Source: Burkholderia aenigmatica
GTDB taxonomy: Bacteria > Pseudomonadota > Gammaproteobacteria > Burkholderiales > Burkholderiaceae
Length of the DNA: 64,000 nt
Assembly (NCBI RefSeq): GCF_902499175.1
Contig: NZ_CABVQC010000009.1
Location: 109,669-173,668 of the forward strand
Direction: 5' to 3'
Position numbers and translations under genes: made by a program. The notes beneath the pieces were generated by a model. That model saw only the letters and a list, made by a program, of their open reading frames with translations. It was not told the origin of the DNA and ran no database searches. Each line of letters opens with the position of its first letter. Positions within the stretch are counted from its first letter, which is position 1. Below are positions 51,461 to 60,336 of this stretch, piece after piece.

Positions 51461-52507
51461 TTGAAGCCGACCCAAGCACTGGAATTCGTCGCGCCGCGCG
51501 ACGACAACGCGCGCCTCGCCAACCTCTGCGGCCCGCTCGACGAGAACCTGCGGCAGATCGAACAGGCGCTCGACGTCACGCTGTCGCGACGCGGCCACCG
51601 GATCGCGATCCGCGGTCGCGGCGCCAAGCTCGCGCTCGCCGCGCTCGAGAACTTCTACAACCGCGCGCGCGATGCGCTGTCGGTCGACGACATCCAGCTC
51701 GCGCTGGTCGAAGTGCGCCACACGTCCGGCAACGGGCGCCAGGACACGCTCGACGTGCGCTTCCGCGGCGACCCCGACCATCCGTTCGACGACCCCATCG
51801 TACAGCTCGACGCCAGCGAGCCGGACGAGGAGCCTGCACCGAAGCTCTACACGCGGCGCGCCGACCTGCGCGGCCGCACGCCGGCGCAGCGCGAATACCT
51901 GAAGCAGATCCTGTCGCACGACGTGACGCTCGGCGTCGGGCCTGCCGGCACCGGCAAGACCTACCTCGCGGTCGCGTGCGCGGTCGACGCGCTCGAGCGC
52001 GACCAGGTCAAGCGGATCGTGCTGACACGCCCGGCCGTCGAGGCCGGCGAGCGGCTCGGCTTCCTGCCGGGCGATCTCGCGCAGAAGGTCGACCCGTACC
52101 TGCGTCCGCTGTACGACGCGCTGTACGACCTGCTCGGCTTCGACAAGACGGCGAAGATGTTCGAGCGCCAGATGATCGAGATCGCACCGCTCGCGTACAT
52201 GCGCGGCCGCACGCTGAACCACGCGTTCATCATCCTCGACGAGGCGCAGAACACGACGCCCGAACAGATGAAGATGTTCCTCACGCGGATCGGCTTCGGC
52301 TCGAAGGCGGTCGTGACCGGCGACACGAGCCAGGTCGACCTGCCGCGCGGCCACAAGAGCGGCCTCGTCGAGGCACAGCAGGTGCTCAGCGGCGTGCGCG
52401 GCATCGCGCTCACGCGCTTCACGAGCGCGGACGTCGTGCGCCATCCGCTCGTCGCGCGCATCGTCGAGGCGTACGACGAGTTCCACGCGCAGCACCAGGA
52501 CGGCTGA
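51461..52507 (+). CDS. ybeZ: PhoH-family ATPase (YbeZ)
   Basis: Cytoplasmic PhoH-like protein of 348 residues, a P-loop NTPase that partners YbeY in ribosome and RNA maturation. Walker A is LGVGPAGTGKTYLAVACAVD near residue 160; Walker B is HAFIILDEAQNTTPEQMKM; also VLTRPAVEAGERLGFLPGD. An N-terminal KH-like region (LDVTLSRRGHRIAIRGRG) precedes the ATPase. The start is TTG at the point where family similarity begins, with AGGA 13 bases upstream. 29 bases after miaB and followed by a terminator. Confidence 0.93.
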   Translation: MKPTQALEFVAPRDDNARLANLCGPLDENLRQIEQALDVTLSRRGHRIAIRGRGAKLALAALENFYNRARDALSVDDIQLALVEVRHTSGNGRQDTLDVRFRGDPDHPFDDPIVQLDASEPDEEPAPKLYTRRADLRGRTPAQREYLKQILSHDVTLGVGPAGTGKTYLAVACAVDALERDQVKRIVLTRPAVEAGERLGFLPGDLAQKVDPYLRPLYDALYDLLGFDKTAKMFERQMIEIAPLAYMRGRTLNHAFIILDEAQNTTPEQMKMFLTRIGFGSKAVVTGDTSQVDLPRGHKSGLVEAQQVLSGVRGIALTRFTSADVVRHPLVARIVEAYDEFHAQHQDG

Positions 52508-52542
52508 CCGGCCGGCGGCGCCTGCGCGCCGCTTGGTCTGAC

Positions 52543-52578
52543 AGCCCGGCCCGCCAGACGGCGCGCCGGGCTTTTTTT
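52543..52578 (+). terminator. intrinsic terminator between ybeZ and ybeY
   Basis: Two-part perfect stem (AGCCCGGC then CGCC / GGCG then GCCGGGCT) with loop AGAC and a run of seven Ts, 36 bases after the ybeZ stop. It should reduce read-through into ybeY. Confidence 0.93.
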
Positions 52579-52648
52579 CGCCTGCGCGAATTCGGGTGCG
52601 ATCGGCCGTTTGGTGTATCCTCAACGCGTCCTAATCGCCGCACGCGTC

Positions 52649-53425
52649 ATGAAATCCTCCCGTTCCCGCAAGTCCGGGCGCGCCCAGTCCGCCGCGCCCG
52701 CCTCCCCCCGCCTGTCGCTGTTCGATGCGAAGGGCAAGGCCCGGACCGTCAACGCGCAAGGGCTGCGAATCGACTTCCCGGATGGCCGCAGCCTGATGTT
52801 CGACCTGTCGGGCAGTTCGGGAGAAGCCGCCGTTGCGATCGTCGCGCAGCACAACGATCCGGCGATGCGCGCGAAGCTCGCGCTGCAGCCCGAGCACTAC
52901 GACAGCGTGACGCTGCACGTCGGTGCCGAGCCCGCGCCGCGCGAAGACGACACCGAAGACGCGCTGCGCGAGCCGGAGCTCGACCTGTCCGTGCAGTACG
53001 GCGACGAGATCACGAGCGACGTGCGCAAGACTTGCCCCAAGCGCAAGCTGATCGCCGAATGGATCGAGCCGGCGCTGTTCGCCAGCGCGCAGCTCACCGT
53101 GCGCTTCGTCGGCGAAGAAGAAGGCCGCACGCTGAACGCCGGTTACCGCCACAAGGACTACCCGACCAACGTGCTGACCTTCGCGTACGACGCGGCGCCC
53201 GACGGCACCGTGATCGGCGACCTCGTGCTGTGCTGCCCGGTCGTCGAGAAGGAAGCGCACGACCAGGGCAAGTCGCTCACGGCCCATTACGCGCACCTGC
53301 TGGTGCACGGCGCGCTGCACGCGCAAGGCTACGACCACGAGACGAGCGACGAGGACGCGGCCGAAATGGAAGCGCTCGAAGTCGACATCCTCGCCAAGCT
53401 GGGCTTCCCGAACCCGTACCAGTAA
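52649..53425 (+). CDS. ybeY: endoribonuclease YbeY with extra N-terminal domain
   Basis: Zinc-dependent endoribonuclease for 16S rRNA 3'-end maturation and ribosome quality control. The catalytic motif HGxLHxxGYDH is complete (H220, H224, H230), preceded by [20 protein letters not shown]. At 258 residues it is about 100 longer than most YbeY proteins: residues 20-95 form a separate segment ([20 protein letters not shown]) before the YbeY domain begins near SVQYGDEI. A basic N-terminus ([13 protein letters not shown]) lies before it. Follows ybeZ, its usual partner, across a terminator. Confidence 0.93.
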   Translation: MKSSRSRKSGRAQSAAPASPRLSLFDAKGKARTVNAQGLRIDFPDGRSLMFDLSGSSGEAAVAIVAQHNDPAMRAKLALQPEHYDSVTLHVGAEPAPREDDTEDALREPELDLSVQYGDEITSDVRKTCPKRKLIAEWIEPALFASAQLTVRFVGEEEGRTLNAGYRHKDYPTNVLTFAYDAAPDGTVIGDLVLCCPVVEKEAHDQGKSLTAHYAHLLVHGALHAQGYDHETSDEDAAEMEALEVDILAKLGFPNPYQ

Positions 53426-53437
53426 GCCGTCCGCACG

Positions 53438-54070
53438 ATGCGCAACGCCGCGACGCTCCCGCCCGCCTACCCGCCGTCGATCGGCGACGGGCGCCTGCTG
53501 ACGGAAGACGAGCTCGCGGCCTCGCTCGCGCACACGATGCGCGACTGGGACGGTCAGCAGGATCTCTGGCTGTTCGGCTATGGCTCGCTGATCTGGAACC
53601 CCGGGTTGCCGACCATCGCCGCCGTGCGCGGCAAGGTGCACGGCTATCATCGCGGGCTCTACCTGTGGTCGCGCGTGAACCGCGGCACGCCCGAACGCCC
53701 GGGCCTCGTGCTCGCGCTCGATCGCGGCGGCTCGTGCTCGGGCATCGCGTTCCGGCTCGCCGGCCCGACCGCGCAGCCGCACCTCGAAACGTTGTGGAAG
53801 CGCGAGATGCCGATGGGTTCGTACCGGCCCGCATGGCTGCCGTGCTCGCTCGAGAACGGCGAACGCGTGAACGCGCTCGCATTCGTGATGCGCCGCGACG
53901 CGCCGACCTATACGGGCAAGCTGTCCGACCCCATCGTAAAGGAAGTGTTCGACTGCGCGGCCGGCCGCTACGGCACGACGCTCGACTACGTGAGCCGCAC
54001 GGTCGACGCGCTGCGCGCGAGCGGCATCCCCGATCGCGCACTTGAAGGGCTGCTCGCGCGATGCCGGTGA
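53438..54070 (+). CDS. ChaC-like gamma-glutamylcyclotransferase
   Basis: Cytosolic enzyme of 210 residues that cleaves glutathione or gamma-glutamyl peptides to 5-oxoproline. The substrate loop WLFGYGSLIWNPG (YGSL motif) and the catalytic glutamate region LETLWKREMPMGSYRPAWL are present. It starts 12 bases after ybeY and is probably co-transcribed; in many genomes ybeY is followed directly by corC, so this gene is an insertion in a conserved order. Confidence 0.92.
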   Translation: MRNAATLPPAYPPSIGDGRLLTEDELAASLAHTMRDWDGQQDLWLFGYGSLIWNPGLPTIAAVRGKVHGYHRGLYLWSRVNRGTPERPGLVLALDRGGSCSGIAFRLAGPTAQPHLETLWKREMPMGSYRPAWLPCSLENGERVNALAFVMRRDAPTYTGKLSDPIVKEVFDCAAGRYGTTLDYVSRTVDALRASGIPDRALEGLLARCR

Positions 54071-54140
54071 CGTGGCACGACGCCCGGCTCGCCGCCACGC
54101 GCTGCCGCGGCGGGTGCGGATTCAAACGCGGGCATAAACG

Positions 54141-54290
54141 ATGAAACCGTCACGCTGGTCGCGCTGCAAGGTCGCCGCGCTGCTCGTCGCCGCGAGCATC
54201 GCGCTGTTCGGCTGCGGAATCCTTGGCTGCGGCGGCGCCGCGACCAACGGTGCGGCCGCCGGCGGCTGCTCGGCCGGCATGCGGTTCTGA
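54141..54290 (+). CDS. tiny putative lipoprotein
   Basis: A 49-residue frame: MKPSRWSRCKVAALLVAASI followed by ALFGC (lipobox-like, Cys25) and a short glycine/alanine/cysteine-rich tail ending AGMRF. The n-region and h-region make a credible lipoprotein signal. The rest of the gap up to corC (54291-54599) holds no gene that I can support. Confidence 0.5.
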   Translation: MKPSRWSRCKVAALLVAASIALFGCGILGCGGAATNGAAAGGCSAGMRF

Positions 54291-54599
54291 TCCACGCCCC
54301 GGCGGCCAAGCCCCCGTGCGGCAGAATGCCGCCGCTGGCCGCCTCGGCCGGCCGCTTTCCCGCGTCACGGTTCCCGGCCCCTTCCGCACCCGTTTTTTGC
54401 CGCCGCTGCCCCGCCGCCCTTTTCTGAGATAGGATGGAACCGAGGACGATGTCGCGCCCGGCGCGACCGTTCCCGAGCGGGGCCCGCGCGCGCTGCCCAC
54501 CCTGGCCATGCGGCCGGTGTGACACGGTCGCGTCGTGCCCTTGGTGTATCCTTGCCTACTCCGTGACAGCGCGCTCCGGCATGACCCGGGCGCACCACC

Positions 54600-55487
54600 A
54601 TGAACGATTCGTATCCCAGTCGTAAGTCAACCGACAAACCGCAAGAAAAGCGCTCGCTCCTCGAGCGCCTGACCGACTTCATCTCGCCCGAGCCCGAATC
54701 CCGCGGCGAGTTGCTGGAAATCCTCCAGGACGCCCACGAACGCAACCTGATCGACGCCGATTCGCTGTCGATGATCGAAGGCGTGTTCCAGGTGTCCGAC
54801 CTGTGCGCGCGCGACATCATGGTGCCGCGCGCCCAGATGGACGCGATCAACATCGCGGACAAGCCCGAAGATTTCATCCCGTTCGTCCTCGAGAAGGCGC
54901 ACTCGCGCTACCCCGTGTACGAGGAGAACCGCGACAACGTCATTGGCGTGCTGCTCGCGAAGGATCTGCTGCGTTTCTATGCCGAAGAGGAATTCGACGT
55001 GCGCGGGATGCTGCGCCCGGCCGTGTTCATTCCCGAATCGAAGCGCCTGAACGTGCTGCTGCACGACTTCCGCGTGAACCGCAACCACCTCGCGATCGTC
55101 GTCGACGAATACGGCGGCGTCGCGGGCCTGATCACGATCGAGGACGTGCTCGAGCAGATCGTCGGCGACATCGAGGACGAATACGACTTCGACGAGGAAG
55201 CCGGCAACATCATCTCGGGGCCCGATGGCCGCTACCGCGTGCGCGCGCTCACCGAGATCGAACAGTTCAACGAGACGTTCGGCACCGATTTCCCCGACGA
55301 CGAAGTCGACACGATCGGCGGGCTGATCACGCATCATTTCGGCCGCGTCCCGCATCGCGGCGAGAAGCTGCAGCTCGGCAACCTCGTGTTCGAGATTCAG
55401 CGCGGCGATGCGCGCCAGGTTCACGTACTGCTGGTACGCCGCAACCCGCTCGCCAGCCGTCGCGCCGAAACCTCGCACGAGGACTGA
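54600..55487 (+). CDS. corC: CorC/YbeX, CBS-domain protein
   Basis: Cytoplasmic protein of 295 residues with paired CBS domains (about 70-190: ARDIMVPRAQMDAINIADKP, YPVYEENRDNVIGVLLAKDL, LAIVVDEYGGVAGLITIEDV) and a C-terminal CorC_HlyC domain (EFGGL-like DTIGGLITHHFGRVPHRGE). Associated with magnesium/cobalt efflux and, as YbeX, with ribosome metabolism; it acts near YbeY and Lnt in the conserved operon. 52 bases before lnt. Confidence 0.95.
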   Translation: MNDSYPSRKSTDKPQEKRSLLERLTDFISPEPESRGELLEILQDAHERNLIDADSLSMIEGVFQVSDLCARDIMVPRAQMDAINIADKPEDFIPFVLEKAHSRYPVYEENRDNVIGVLLAKDLLRFYAEEEFDVRGMLRPAVFIPESKRLNVLLHDFRVNRNHLAIVVDEYGGVAGLITIEDVLEQIVGDIEDEYDFDEEAGNIISGPDGRYRVRALTEIEQFNETFGTDFPDDEVDTIGGLITHHFGRVPHRGEKLQLGNLVFEIQRGDARQVHVLLVRRNPLASRRAETSHED

Positions 55488-55539
55488 CCGTCGCGCGCCA
55501 GCCGCGCGTTCCACAACCGCTCGCCCACTTTCGCTTCAC

Positions 55540-57228
55540 ATGGACGATCCGATCCTGTCCCGCCCGGCTGGCGGCCTGCTCGCGCCGACACCCGGCCGCG
55601 CGCTGCCGCGCTGGCACTACCCGGCCGCGCTGCTCGCCGGCGCGGCCAATACGCTCAGCTTCGCACCGACGCCGCATGGCGGCTGGCTGCAACTCGTCGT
55701 ATTCGTCTGGTTTTTCGCGCAGCTCATGCGCACCGCGAGCTGGCGCAGCGCCGCGCTCACCGGCGGCGCGTTCGGCTTCGGCAACTTCATCACCGGCATC
55801 TGGTGGCTCTACATCAGCATGCACGTGTACGGCGAGATGGCCGCGCCGCTCGCGGGCGGCGCGCTCGTGCTGTTCTCGCTGTACCTGTCGCTGTACCCGG
55901 CGTTCTCCGCCGGGCTGTGGTCGTTCTGCGCGGGCCATGCGTGGCATCGCCGCACGCGCGACCCGCGGCCGTTCTCGCCGACCTGGCATGGCGCATTCGC
56001 GTTCGCGAGCGCCTGGGCACTCGGCGAATGGCTGCGCGGCACCGTCCTCACCGGCTTCCCGTGGCTCGCCAGCGGCTATCCGCAGGTCGACGGCCCGTTC
56101 GCGGGCTTCGCGCCGGTCGCCGGCGTGTACGGGATCGCGTGGGTGCTCGCGCTGTTCGCCGCGCTCGTCGTGCAGGCGCTCGCCGCCGCCCGGCCATCGC
56201 CGCTCGCCGAACCCCGCGCCGGCAATGCGCGCATACGCATCGCCGCGCCGGCCGGCATCGCGCTCGCGCTGATCGCGGCCGGTCTCGGCCTGTCGCAGGT
56301 CACGTGGACCGTGCCCGCGAACGCGCCGCTCACCGTGCGGCTGCTGCAGGGCAACGTGAAGCAGGACATCAAGTTCGAGGAAGCGGGCATCGACGCAGCG
56401 ATCAAGATGTACACGCAGATGATCATCGAGAAGCCCGCCGACCTGATCGTCACGCCCGAAACCGCGATCGCGGTGATGATCCAGGAGCTGCCCGAGCCGT
56501 TCGCGGTCGCGATCCGCAAGTTCAGCGACACGACGGGCTCGGCCGTGCTGTTCGGCGCGGTCGGCGCGTCGGTGACCGAGGACGGCCACTACGTCGACTA
56601 TACGAACAGCCTGTACGGCGTGACGCCGAATTCGCGCGACATCTATCACTACGACAAGCACCACCTCGTGCCCTTCGGCGAATTCATCCCGTGGGGCTTC
56701 CGGTGGTTCGTCGACCTGATGAAGATGCCGCTCGGCGACTTCGCGCGCGGCGCGCCCGTGCAGAAGCCGTTCCTGGTACACAACCAGCCCGTGATGGCCG
56801 ACATCTGCTACGAGGACTTGTTCGGCGAGGAAATCGCCGCGACGATCCGCGACAACCCGCAGCCGCCGGGCGTGCTCGTCAACGTGACGAACCTCGCGTG
56901 GTTCGGCGACACGATCGCGCTCGACCAGCACCTGCAGATCGCGCGGATGCGCTCGCTCGAGACGGGCCGGCCGATGCTGCGCTCGACCAATACGGGGATG
57001 ACCGCCGCGATCGACGCGCACGGCCGCGTGCTCGGCCAGCTGAAGCCGTTCACGATCGGTTCGCTCGACGTGCGGATCGAAGGCACGAGCGGCTTCACGC
57101 CTTACGTGACGAGCGGCAACAACATCGTGCTCGCGGTGTCGCTCGTGCTGCTCGCGTTCGGCTTCACGTTCGGCCCCGGGCTGCGCCGGCGCAACGGCCG
57201 GAAGAACGGCGACAGCCAGCCGAAGTGA
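55540..57228 (+). CDS. lnt: apolipoprotein N-acyltransferase
   Basis: Inner-membrane enzyme of 562 residues that adds the third acyl chain to lipoproteins. N-terminal membrane helices (about 20-260) are followed by a nitrilase-type domain with the catalytic triad E307 (VTPETA), K373 (YDKHHLVPFGEF) and C423 (DICYEDLFGE), then a final helix (NIVLAVSLVLLAFGFTF). The start is MDDPILSRPAGG; the frame is open further upstream but without family sequence. Confidence 0.96.
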   Translation: MDDPILSRPAGGLLAPTPGRALPRWHYPAALLAGAANTLSFAPTPHGGWLQLVVFVWFFAQLMRTASWRSAALTGGAFGFGNFITGIWWLYISMHVYGEMAAPLAGGALVLFSLYLSLYPAFSAGLWSFCAGHAWHRRTRDPRPFSPTWHGAFAFASAWALGEWLRGTVLTGFPWLASGYPQVDGPFAGFAPVAGVYGIAWVLALFAALVVQALAAARPSPLAEPRAGNARIRIAAPAGIALALIAAGLGLSQVTWTVPANAPLTVRLLQGNVKQDIKFEEAGIDAAIKMYTQMIIEKPADLIVTPETAIAVMIQELPEPFAVAIRKFSDTTGSAVLFGAVGASVTEDGHYVDYTNSLYGVTPNSRDIYHYDKHHLVPFGEFIPWGFRWFVDLMKMPLGDFARGAPVQKPFLVHNQPVMADICYEDLFGEEIAATIRDNPQPPGVLVNVTNLAWFGDTIALDQHLQIARMRSLETGRPMLRSTNTGMTAAIDAHGRVLGQLKPFTIGSLDVRIEGTSGFTPYVTSGNNIVLAVSLVLLAFGFTFGPGLRRRNGRKNGDSQPK

Positions 57229-57315
57229 CGCAACGGGCGGCCGCTGCGCAATGCGTGGCGGCCGCCGCCAATGCAACGTGCAACAGCGGTCCGTGGCCGC
57301 GAACCGGCCGGCCGC

Positions 57316-58989
57316 TCAGCCCTGCCGGGCCGACTCCGCCGACTCTGCCGACTCTGCCGATTGAACCGGCTGCGCGGCCAGACGCCGCAGGTCGCGGCTC
57401 ACCGCCTCCATCACCGGCGCCCACGCGCCGAACGCCGGTTGCCGGTACAGCGTCGCGGTCGGATACCACGGGCTGTCCTTGCGTTCGAGCAGCCACGGCC
57501 AGTGCGGATTCACGTCGAGCAGCACCCAGGTGCGCGCGCCGAGCGCGCCCGACAGGTGCGCGACCGACGTGCAGACGGTGATCACGAGATCCAGCGCGCC
57601 GATGAACGCGGCCGTGTCGTCGAAGCTCGTCAGTTCCGCCGTGAGATCCTCGATCGCGAAGCCGGCCGCGCGCGCCGCCGCGACATCCGCGCCCGCCCCC
57701 GGCTGCAGCGAATAAAACGCGACACCGTCGATCCCGTGGAACGCGTCGGCATAGCGTTCGAGCCCGACGCGCCGGTACGGATTGCGCTGGTGCCCCGCGC
57801 TGCCCGTCCACACGAGCCCGACCTTCAGCCGGCGGTCGCCCGCCAGCCGCGCGTACCACGCGTCGCGCGCGGACGGATCGGCCCGCAGGTACGGCACCGA
57901 CGACGCGAGCGTCGACGCTTCCATGCCGAGCATCAGCGGCAGGCCGATCAGCGGTACTTCGTAATCGAACGCGGGCAGCACGTCGACGCCACCGCCCGCG
58001 CTGAACGCATCCGCATGCGCGCCGAGGCTGCGCTGCATCAGCGTGCCCACCAGCGGGAACGTATTCCAGATGAGCCGGCCGCCCTCGCGATGCACGCGCT
58101 CGGCGAGCGGCGCGACGAAGCGGCAGAACTGCAGCACGTCGCCGAGCCCCTGCTCGCCCCACACCAGCAGCGTCTTGCCCGCGAGCGGCTCGCCCTGCCA
58201 GCGCGGGCCCGGCAGCGCCGGCCGACGGCCGCGCAACTCGCCCGCGCCGTCCCAGCGCGCCTCGTGGCCGCGCCAGCCGGCCGCGAAGTTGCCGCGCACG
58301 AGCTGGATGATCGCGAGGTTGAAACGGTACGACGCGTCGTCGGGCGCCAACTCGCACGCGCGCACCGCGTAACGCTCGGCGTCGTCCCAGCGCTGCGCTT
58401 CCTTCATCGCCAGCGCGACGTTGTTCATCGCGAGCGCGTTGTCGGGCGCGAGCTCGACGAGCCGCGCGCCGCACGCGAGCGCGCCGTCCAGGTCGTGCGT
58501 CGCGAGCCGCGCGACCACGAGGTTGATCCACGCCTGCACGTCGCGCGGATCGGCCTGCACGGCTGCTTCGAGCAGCGCGATCTCCTCGGCGCGGTCGCTG
58601 CCCGACAGCCGCAGCGCGATCGCGAGGTTGTTGCGCAGCGATGGCCGCTCGGCATCGAGCGCCAGCGCCGCGCGGTACGGCGCCACGGCGTCCGCGTGAC
58701 GGCCCGCCATCTGCAGCGCGTAGCCGTGATTGAAATACGCGGTGGCACCCGGCTGCATGCGCGCCGCGCATTCGGCGAGCGCGACCGCGTCGGCCGTGCG
58801 CTGCCGCGCGATGAGCGCGCCGGTGAGCTGCGCGAGCGCATCGGGCTCGACCGCATGCAGGTGCGCGGCGGCGGCGAGCCACAGATCGTGCGCGGCGCGC
58901 TCGCCGCGCGCCTGCGCATCGATGGCCTGCCCGAGCAGCGCGAGGAAGGGCGGAAGCAGCGGAATGAGGATGTCGGTCGGTTCGTCCAT
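57316..58989 (-). CDS. TPR protein with glycosyltransferase-9-like C-terminal domain
   Basis: Protein of 557 residues. About 40-270 holds tetratricopeptide repeats (for example [56 protein letters not shown]); the C-terminal half (about 290-540) resembles a GT-B heptosyl or ADP-heptose transferase fold ([59 protein letters not shown]). It ends in a short SAE repeat. The combination is known in many proteobacteria, sometimes in flagellar or surface glycosylation. Opposite strand to its neighbours. Confidence 0.85.
   Translation of the reverse strand: MDEPTDILIPLLPPFLALLGQAIDAQARGERAAHDLWLAAAAHLHAVEPDALAQLTGALIARQRTADAVALAECAARMQPGATAYFNHGYALQMAGRHADAVAPYRAALALDAERPSLRNNLAIALRLSGSDRAEEIALLEAAVQADPRDVQAWINLVVARLATHDLDGALACGARLVELAPDNALAMNNVALAMKEAQRWDDAERYAVRACELAPDDASYRFNLAIIQLVRGNFAAGWRGHEARWDGAGELRGRRPALPGPRWQGEPLAGKTLLVWGEQGLGDVLQFCRFVAPLAERVHREGGRLIWNTFPLVGTLMQRSLGAHADAFSAGGGVDVLPAFDYEVPLIGLPLMLGMEASTLASSVPYLRADPSARDAWYARLAGDRRLKVGLVWTGSAGHQRNPYRRVGLERYADAFHGIDGVAFYSLQPGAGADVAAARAAGFAIEDLTAELTSFDDTAAFIGALDLVITVCTSVAHLSGALGARTWVLLDVNPHWPWLLERKDSPWYPTATLYRQPAFGAWAPVMEAVSRDLRRLAAQPVQSAESAESAESARQG
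57332..57358. repeat. 9-base tandem repeat, three copies
   Basis: Three near-identical copies of GACTCTGCC (the first has GACTCCGCC) inside the 3' end of the TPR gene; they encode the [11 protein letters not shown] tail. Copy number may vary among strains. Confidence 0.8.
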
Positions 58990-59309
58990 GCGATCGGGAT
59001 CGGCAAGCAGTGACGCAGCACGCGTCGCGCGCACCGCAATACGCGCATCTTAACGCCCGCTCGAAGCCGCGCAGCACCCGCGTCGCGCAGGCCGCGCGCG
59101 GTCGTCCGGCGCGCGCCGGGTACGCCCGCGCAGGCCGCCTGGACGGGGCCGACGGTGCGCCCGCCCGCGTTCCGGCCGCATCCGCCCGCCGATCCGGTAA
59201 AATTACGCGTTTCAGCACACTAACAAGCCGCGCCGCCGCGCGAGCCGACCCTCCGGGCCCCGCCCGGAGCGCCGCCCGCAACGGAGCGCCAGCGCCACGA
59301 AGGCTCTTC
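58990..59309. other. 320-base divergent intergenic region upstream of glyQ
   Basis: Very GC-rich. The only feature I can support is a TAAAAT hexamer (59198-59203, in GGTAAAATTACG) that may be the -10 of glyQS. No gene is evident. Confidence 0.5.
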
Positions 59310-60314
59310 ATGCTTACGTTTCAGCAAATCATCCTGACGCTGCAGTCCTACTGGGACAAGCAGGGTTGCGCCCTGCTCCAGCCCATCGACATGGAAGTCG
59401 GCGCAGGCACGTCGCACGTCCACACGTTCCTGCGCGCGGTCGGCCCCGAGCCGTGGCGCGCCGCGTACGTGCAGCCGTCGCGCCGCCCGAAGGACGGCCG
59501 CTACGGCGAAAACCCGAACCGCCTGCAGCACTACTACCAGTACCAGGTCGTGCTCAAGCCGGCGCCGGAAAACATCCTCGACCTGTACCTCGGCTCGCTC
59601 GAGGCACTCGGCTTCGACCTGCAGCAGAACGACGTGCGCTTCGTCGAGGACGACTGGGAAAACCCGACGCTCGGCGCGTGGGGCCTCGGCTGGGAAGTGT
59701 GGCTGAACGGGATGGAAGTCACGCAGTTCACGTATTTCCAGCAGGTCGGCGGCCTCGACTGCAAGCCGGTGCTCGGCGAGATCACCTACGGTCTCGAACG
59801 CCTCGCGATGTATCTGCAGAAGGTCGAGAACGTGTACGACCTGGTATGGACGGAGTGGGAAGAGCAAGGCCCGAACGGCCCCGAGCTGCGCCGCCTGTCG
59901 TATGGCGACGTCTACCACCAGAACGAGGTCGAGCAGTCGACCTACAACTTCGAGCACGCGAACGTCGACCTGCTGTTCACGTTCTTCAACAGCTACGAAG
60001 CGGAAGCGAAGAAGATGATCGACGCGCAGCTCGCGCTGCCCGCGTACGAACTCGTGCTGAAGGCCGGCCACACGTTCAACCTGCTCGACGCGCGCGGCGC
60101 GATCTCGGTCACCGAACGCGCGGCGTACATCGGCCGCATCCGCGCGCTGTCGCGTCTCGTCGCGCAGGCTTACTACGACTCGCGCGAGAAGCTCGGCTTC
60201 CCGATGCTCGGCAACCCGCCGGGCGTGCCCGGCCTCACCACCGACGCCCAGGATGCCGCCCAGCCGGCATGGGCGCCGCCGCTCAAGGTCGAACGCAAGA
60301 TCGATCAGGACTGA
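59310..60314 (+). CDS. glyQ: glycyl-tRNA synthetase alpha subunit
   Basis: Class II aminoacyl-tRNA synthetase subunit of 334 residues. [20 protein letters not shown] at the N-terminus, then [40 protein letters not shown] and [19 protein letters not shown] are diagnostic. It forms an alpha2beta2 enzyme with the product of glyS, which follows by 22 bases. Confidence 0.98.
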   Translation: MLTFQQIILTLQSYWDKQGCALLQPIDMEVGAGTSHVHTFLRAVGPEPWRAAYVQPSRRPKDGRYGENPNRLQHYYQYQVVLKPAPENILDLYLGSLEALGFDLQQNDVRFVEDDWENPTLGAWGLGWEVWLNGMEVTQFTYFQQVGGLDCKPVLGEITYGLERLAMYLQKVENVYDLVWTEWEEQGPNGPELRRLSYGDVYHQNEVEQSTYNFEHANVDLLFTFFNSYEAEAKKMIDAQLALPAYELVLKAGHTFNLLDARGAISVTERAAYIGRIRALSRLVAQAYYDSREKLGFPMLGNPPGVPGLTTDAQDAAQPAWAPPLKVERKIDQD

Positions 60315-60336
60315 CGAGACGAGATTCACTCCAATC

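Noticed and set aside
57236..57266. Hairpin GGCGGCCGC...GCGGCCGCC between lnt and the TPR gene
   Set aside because: GC-rich stem with a 13-base loop and no T run on either side; chance pairing is likely in such sequence.
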